From the NCBI GenBank assembly GCA_038147495.1, contig JAYQTT010000016.1, forward strand, positions 1 through 64,000: a DNA stretch of 64,000 bases, read 5' to 3'. The notes beneath the pieces were generated by a model that did not search any database, was not told the DNA's origin, and worked only from the letters and a program-made list of their open reading frames with translations. The stretch comes from MED-G116 sp038147495. Its GTDB lineage: Bacteria; Pseudomonadota; Alphaproteobacteria; Puniceispirillales; Puniceispirillaceae. Position numbers and translations under genes: made by a program. Positions 62,374 to 64,000 of this stretch are shown piece after piece (the first letter of the stretch is position 1; every line of letters begins with the position of its first letter).

Positions 62374-63177
62374 CTAGCCCTGCCAGTTCATGATCCAGTC
62401 ATGCGCCGGATCATTACGGAACTTCCAGATGCGCTTTGGTCCCGCCATCACATTCAGATAATAGCTCTCATAGCCGTGCGGCACACCCACCGGATGATAA
62501 CCCTGCGGCACCAAAACGACAGATCTGTCGGGTGCCGCCATCGACTCATCAAGACTGCGATCATCATTATAAACCCGATGCATCACATAGCCCTGAGAAG
62601 GGTTCACACGATGATAATAGGTCTCTTCAAGATAGGATTCATGGGGCAAATCATCTGTATCATGCTTGTGCGGCGGATAGGACGACCAATTGCCTGATGG
62701 GGTGATCACCTCAACCACGAGCAAGCTGTCTGCAGGTTCTGTTTCCGGCAAAATATTACAGACATGCCGGGTGTTGGCACCTGTACCCCGTGTTTCAAGA
62801 GACATCGATTCCGGGGTGATATGCCGTGGTGGATGCGCACCGTCTATACCCGGCGCACGGCAGATGGCGATTTCAGATGGGGTTTCGGCTTCCACCCGCC
62901 AAGCGGTATTCATCGGCACATAAAACGCATGAGCCGGAACCCCGTCAAACACTGAATCCCGACCTTTGACCACGCCAAAATCTTCAGCGCCCGCACTGAT
63001 TCTCGCGCTCCCGCTCAACAGCACAATACATAATTCATTGGCGTCACCAGCACCATCAGTCACCGCGCCAGCCTCAAGATCATGAACGGCAAAGCCAACA
63101 TGTTCCCATCCGGCACTTTGCGGGGTGATATCATGAACAACACTGCCCGTTGCAGGCTTTACCAAAAGATCCGCCAT
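62374..63177 (-). CDS. iolB: 5-deoxy-glucuronate isomerase
   Basis: Bicupin isomerase of 267 residues converting 5-deoxy-glucuronate to 2-deoxy-5-keto-gluconate. The metal site is YPPHKHDTDDLPHES with LEETYYHRVN, and GYHPVGVPHGYESYYLN is highly characteristic of IolB. SD AGAGGAAA precedes the ATG. It sits 45 bases downstream of iolD. This is the canonical copy; a diverged one lies at 58578. Confidence 0.93.
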   Translation of the reverse strand: MADLLVKPATGSVVHDITPQSAGWEHVGFAVHDLEAGAVTDGAGDANELCIVLLSGSARISAGAEDFGVVKGRDSVFDGVPAHAFYVPMNTAWRVEAETPSEIAICRAPGIDGAHPPRHITPESMSLETRGTGANTRHVCNILPETEPADSLLVVEVITPSGNWSSYPPHKHDTDDLPHESYLEETYYHRVNPSQGYVMHRVYNDDRSLDESMAAPDRSVVLVPQGYHPVGVPHGYESYYLNVMAGPKRIWKFRNDPAHDWIMNWQG

Positions 63178-63222
63178 TTCAAATTTCCTCTGCCACGCGT
63201 TTGCCGGTTAGCTTTCGCTCTT

Positions 63223-64000
63223 TTATTTGTTTCCCTTGTCCTGACGCTGGCGTCCGGTTTGGTAGTTCTTATATGCCGCAGTTACCGTATCACGCGTTGA
63301 TACAGCTGGCACAGCAACGTCCCACCATGTTCCACCGGCTTCGGTGCTCGGCCCGGGATCTGTGTCTATCACAATGACATCGACACCATCACGGCGAACC
63401 GCTTTGGCAACCGCGGACTCCAGCTCGGCGATTGAGCCGGCCTTCTCGGCGCGGGCACCAAGCGAGGCGGCATGCGCGACAAAGTCGATATCAGGCAGCA
63501 CTTCATGATACGAGTCAGCCAGAAGATTGTTGAAGGCGGCACCACCGGTTGCGGCCTGCAACCTGTTGATGCAGCCAAAGCCCCTGTTGTCTGTAATGAC
63601 AAGCGTCATCGAGGTGCCCATCATCACCGCCGTTGCAAGTTCGGAATTCATCATCAGGTATGATCCGTCACCGGCAAACACAATGTTGGGCCGGTCCGGT
63701 GCAGCCATATGCACGCCTATACCCGCGGCGACTTCATAGCCCATGCAGGAAAACCCATACTCCATGTGATAGCCGTCAACATCACCGGTTTGCCATAATT
63801 TATGAAGCTCGCCGGGCATCGACCCGGCCGCCCCGACAACGATCGCATTTTCAGGCGCACTCCGGTTCACGGCACCAATGACCGCGCTGTCAGATGGCAA
63901 GGCATTGCCGCCGGGCGCCGCCGTCACCGCGGCAACATCATCCATCCATGACGTCTTCAGACCGCTATATTCATCCTGATAGGACGCGTCTGAATGATAG
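63223..64000 (-). CDS. iolD: 3D-trihydroxycyclohexanedione hydrolase, C-terminal part (partial)
   Basis: C-terminal 258 residues of a ThDP-dependent enzyme; the frame stays open to the right edge (SDASYQDEYSGLKTSW precedes the first internal Met). The ThDP/Mg motif is GDGSYLMMNSELATAV with NRGFGCINRLQ, and the neighbouring EYGFSCMGYEVAAGIG also fits IolD. It hydrolyses the ring of the dione formed by IolE. It is the most upstream gene seen in the minus-strand inositol operon; its N-terminus and promoter are outside the window. Confidence 0.92.
   Translation of the reverse strand, partial: YHSDASYQDEYSGLKTSWMDDVAAVTAAPGGNALPSDSAVIGAVNRSAPENAIVVGAAGSMPGELHKLWQTGDVDGYHMEYGFSCMGYEVAAGIGVHMAAPDRPNIVFAGDGSYLMMNSELATAVMMGTSMTLVITDNRGFGCINRLQAATGGAAFNNLLADSYHEVLPDIDFVAHAASLGARAEKAGSIAELESAVAKAVRRDGVDVIVIDTDPGPSTEAGGTWWDVAVPAVSTRDTVTAAYKNYQTGRQRQDKGNK

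Overview
The window looks like a chromosomal segment of a marine, oligotrophic alphaproteobacterium. The gene content fits this: several high-affinity ABC importers, repeated dimethylglycine-dehydrogenase-like enzymes fused to GcvT domains, a Rieske oxygenase of the quaternary-amine type, phytanoyl-CoA-dioxygenase-family proteins, choline sulfatase and an inositol operon. A SAR116-like (Puniceispirillum-type) affiliation is my inference from gene content and moderate GC, not something the sequence proves. I saw no rRNA, tRNA, insertion sequence, prophage or CRISPR array.

Layout. 1-1044 (minus) is the 5' tip of a Tat-exported solute-binding protein and the ATPase of a spermidine/putrescine-type importer. 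1281-5174 is a compact surface-carbohydrate-like cluster: two related nucleotidyltransferases (one with a degraded active site), a GDPD-like phosphodiesterase, a HAD phosphatase, a cupin and a convergent glycosyltransferase. 5322-17155 is a catabolic island around an RpiR-type regulator. On the minus strand it has a DMGDH-like demethylase, a medium-chain dehydrogenase, two enolase-superfamily enzymes, a class III aminotransferase and an epoxide hydrolase. On the plus strand it has a Rieske oxygenase, an Asp/Glu-racemase-fold enzyme and a sulfotransferase. Choline sulfatase (betC) follows.

19086-29833 is an amino-sugar/peptidoglycan scavenging locus: anmK, nagB, murQ, a GlcNAc-type kinase, a four-gene sugar ABC importer with an embedded Gfo/Idh oxidoreductase, and nagA. 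Together these could import a MurNAc/GlcNAc-type sugar and convert it to fructose-6-phosphate. 29859-35911 pairs a second DMGDH-like enzyme with a divergent polar-amino-acid-type ABC importer. 35922-46737 holds an FAA hydrolase, acyl-CoA dehydrogenase, a HutC-type regulator with tandem operators, a PhyH dioxygenase followed by a third DMGDH-like enzyme, malonyl-CoA synthetase, a class III aminotransferase and a PuuB/OrdL-like amine oxidase. The oxidase is divergent from a PotABCD-type importer (46878-50838).

50913-55878 carries housekeeping or miscellaneous genes (AbrB-type membrane protein, slyX, a lipoprotein, an EamA exporter) and htpG, which is split by a one-base deletion in a homopolymer. 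56203-58519 is a small sulfur unit: periplasmic rhodanese, YeeE/TsuA-type thiosulfate transporter and a 54-residue Cys-tailed membrane peptide. 58578-64000 (minus) is an inositol catabolic operon running iolD-iolB-iolE-phyH-iolC-iolB2, with a second IolB and an embedded PhyH dioxygenase. iolD runs off the right edge.

Recurrent regulatory themes are a strong hairpin directly after each complete solute-binding-protein gene (two with T-tracts), tandem HutC operators at 38891-38921, and a 30-bp-spaced direct repeat at the RpiR start. The left edge cuts a transporter operon and the right edge cuts iolD.
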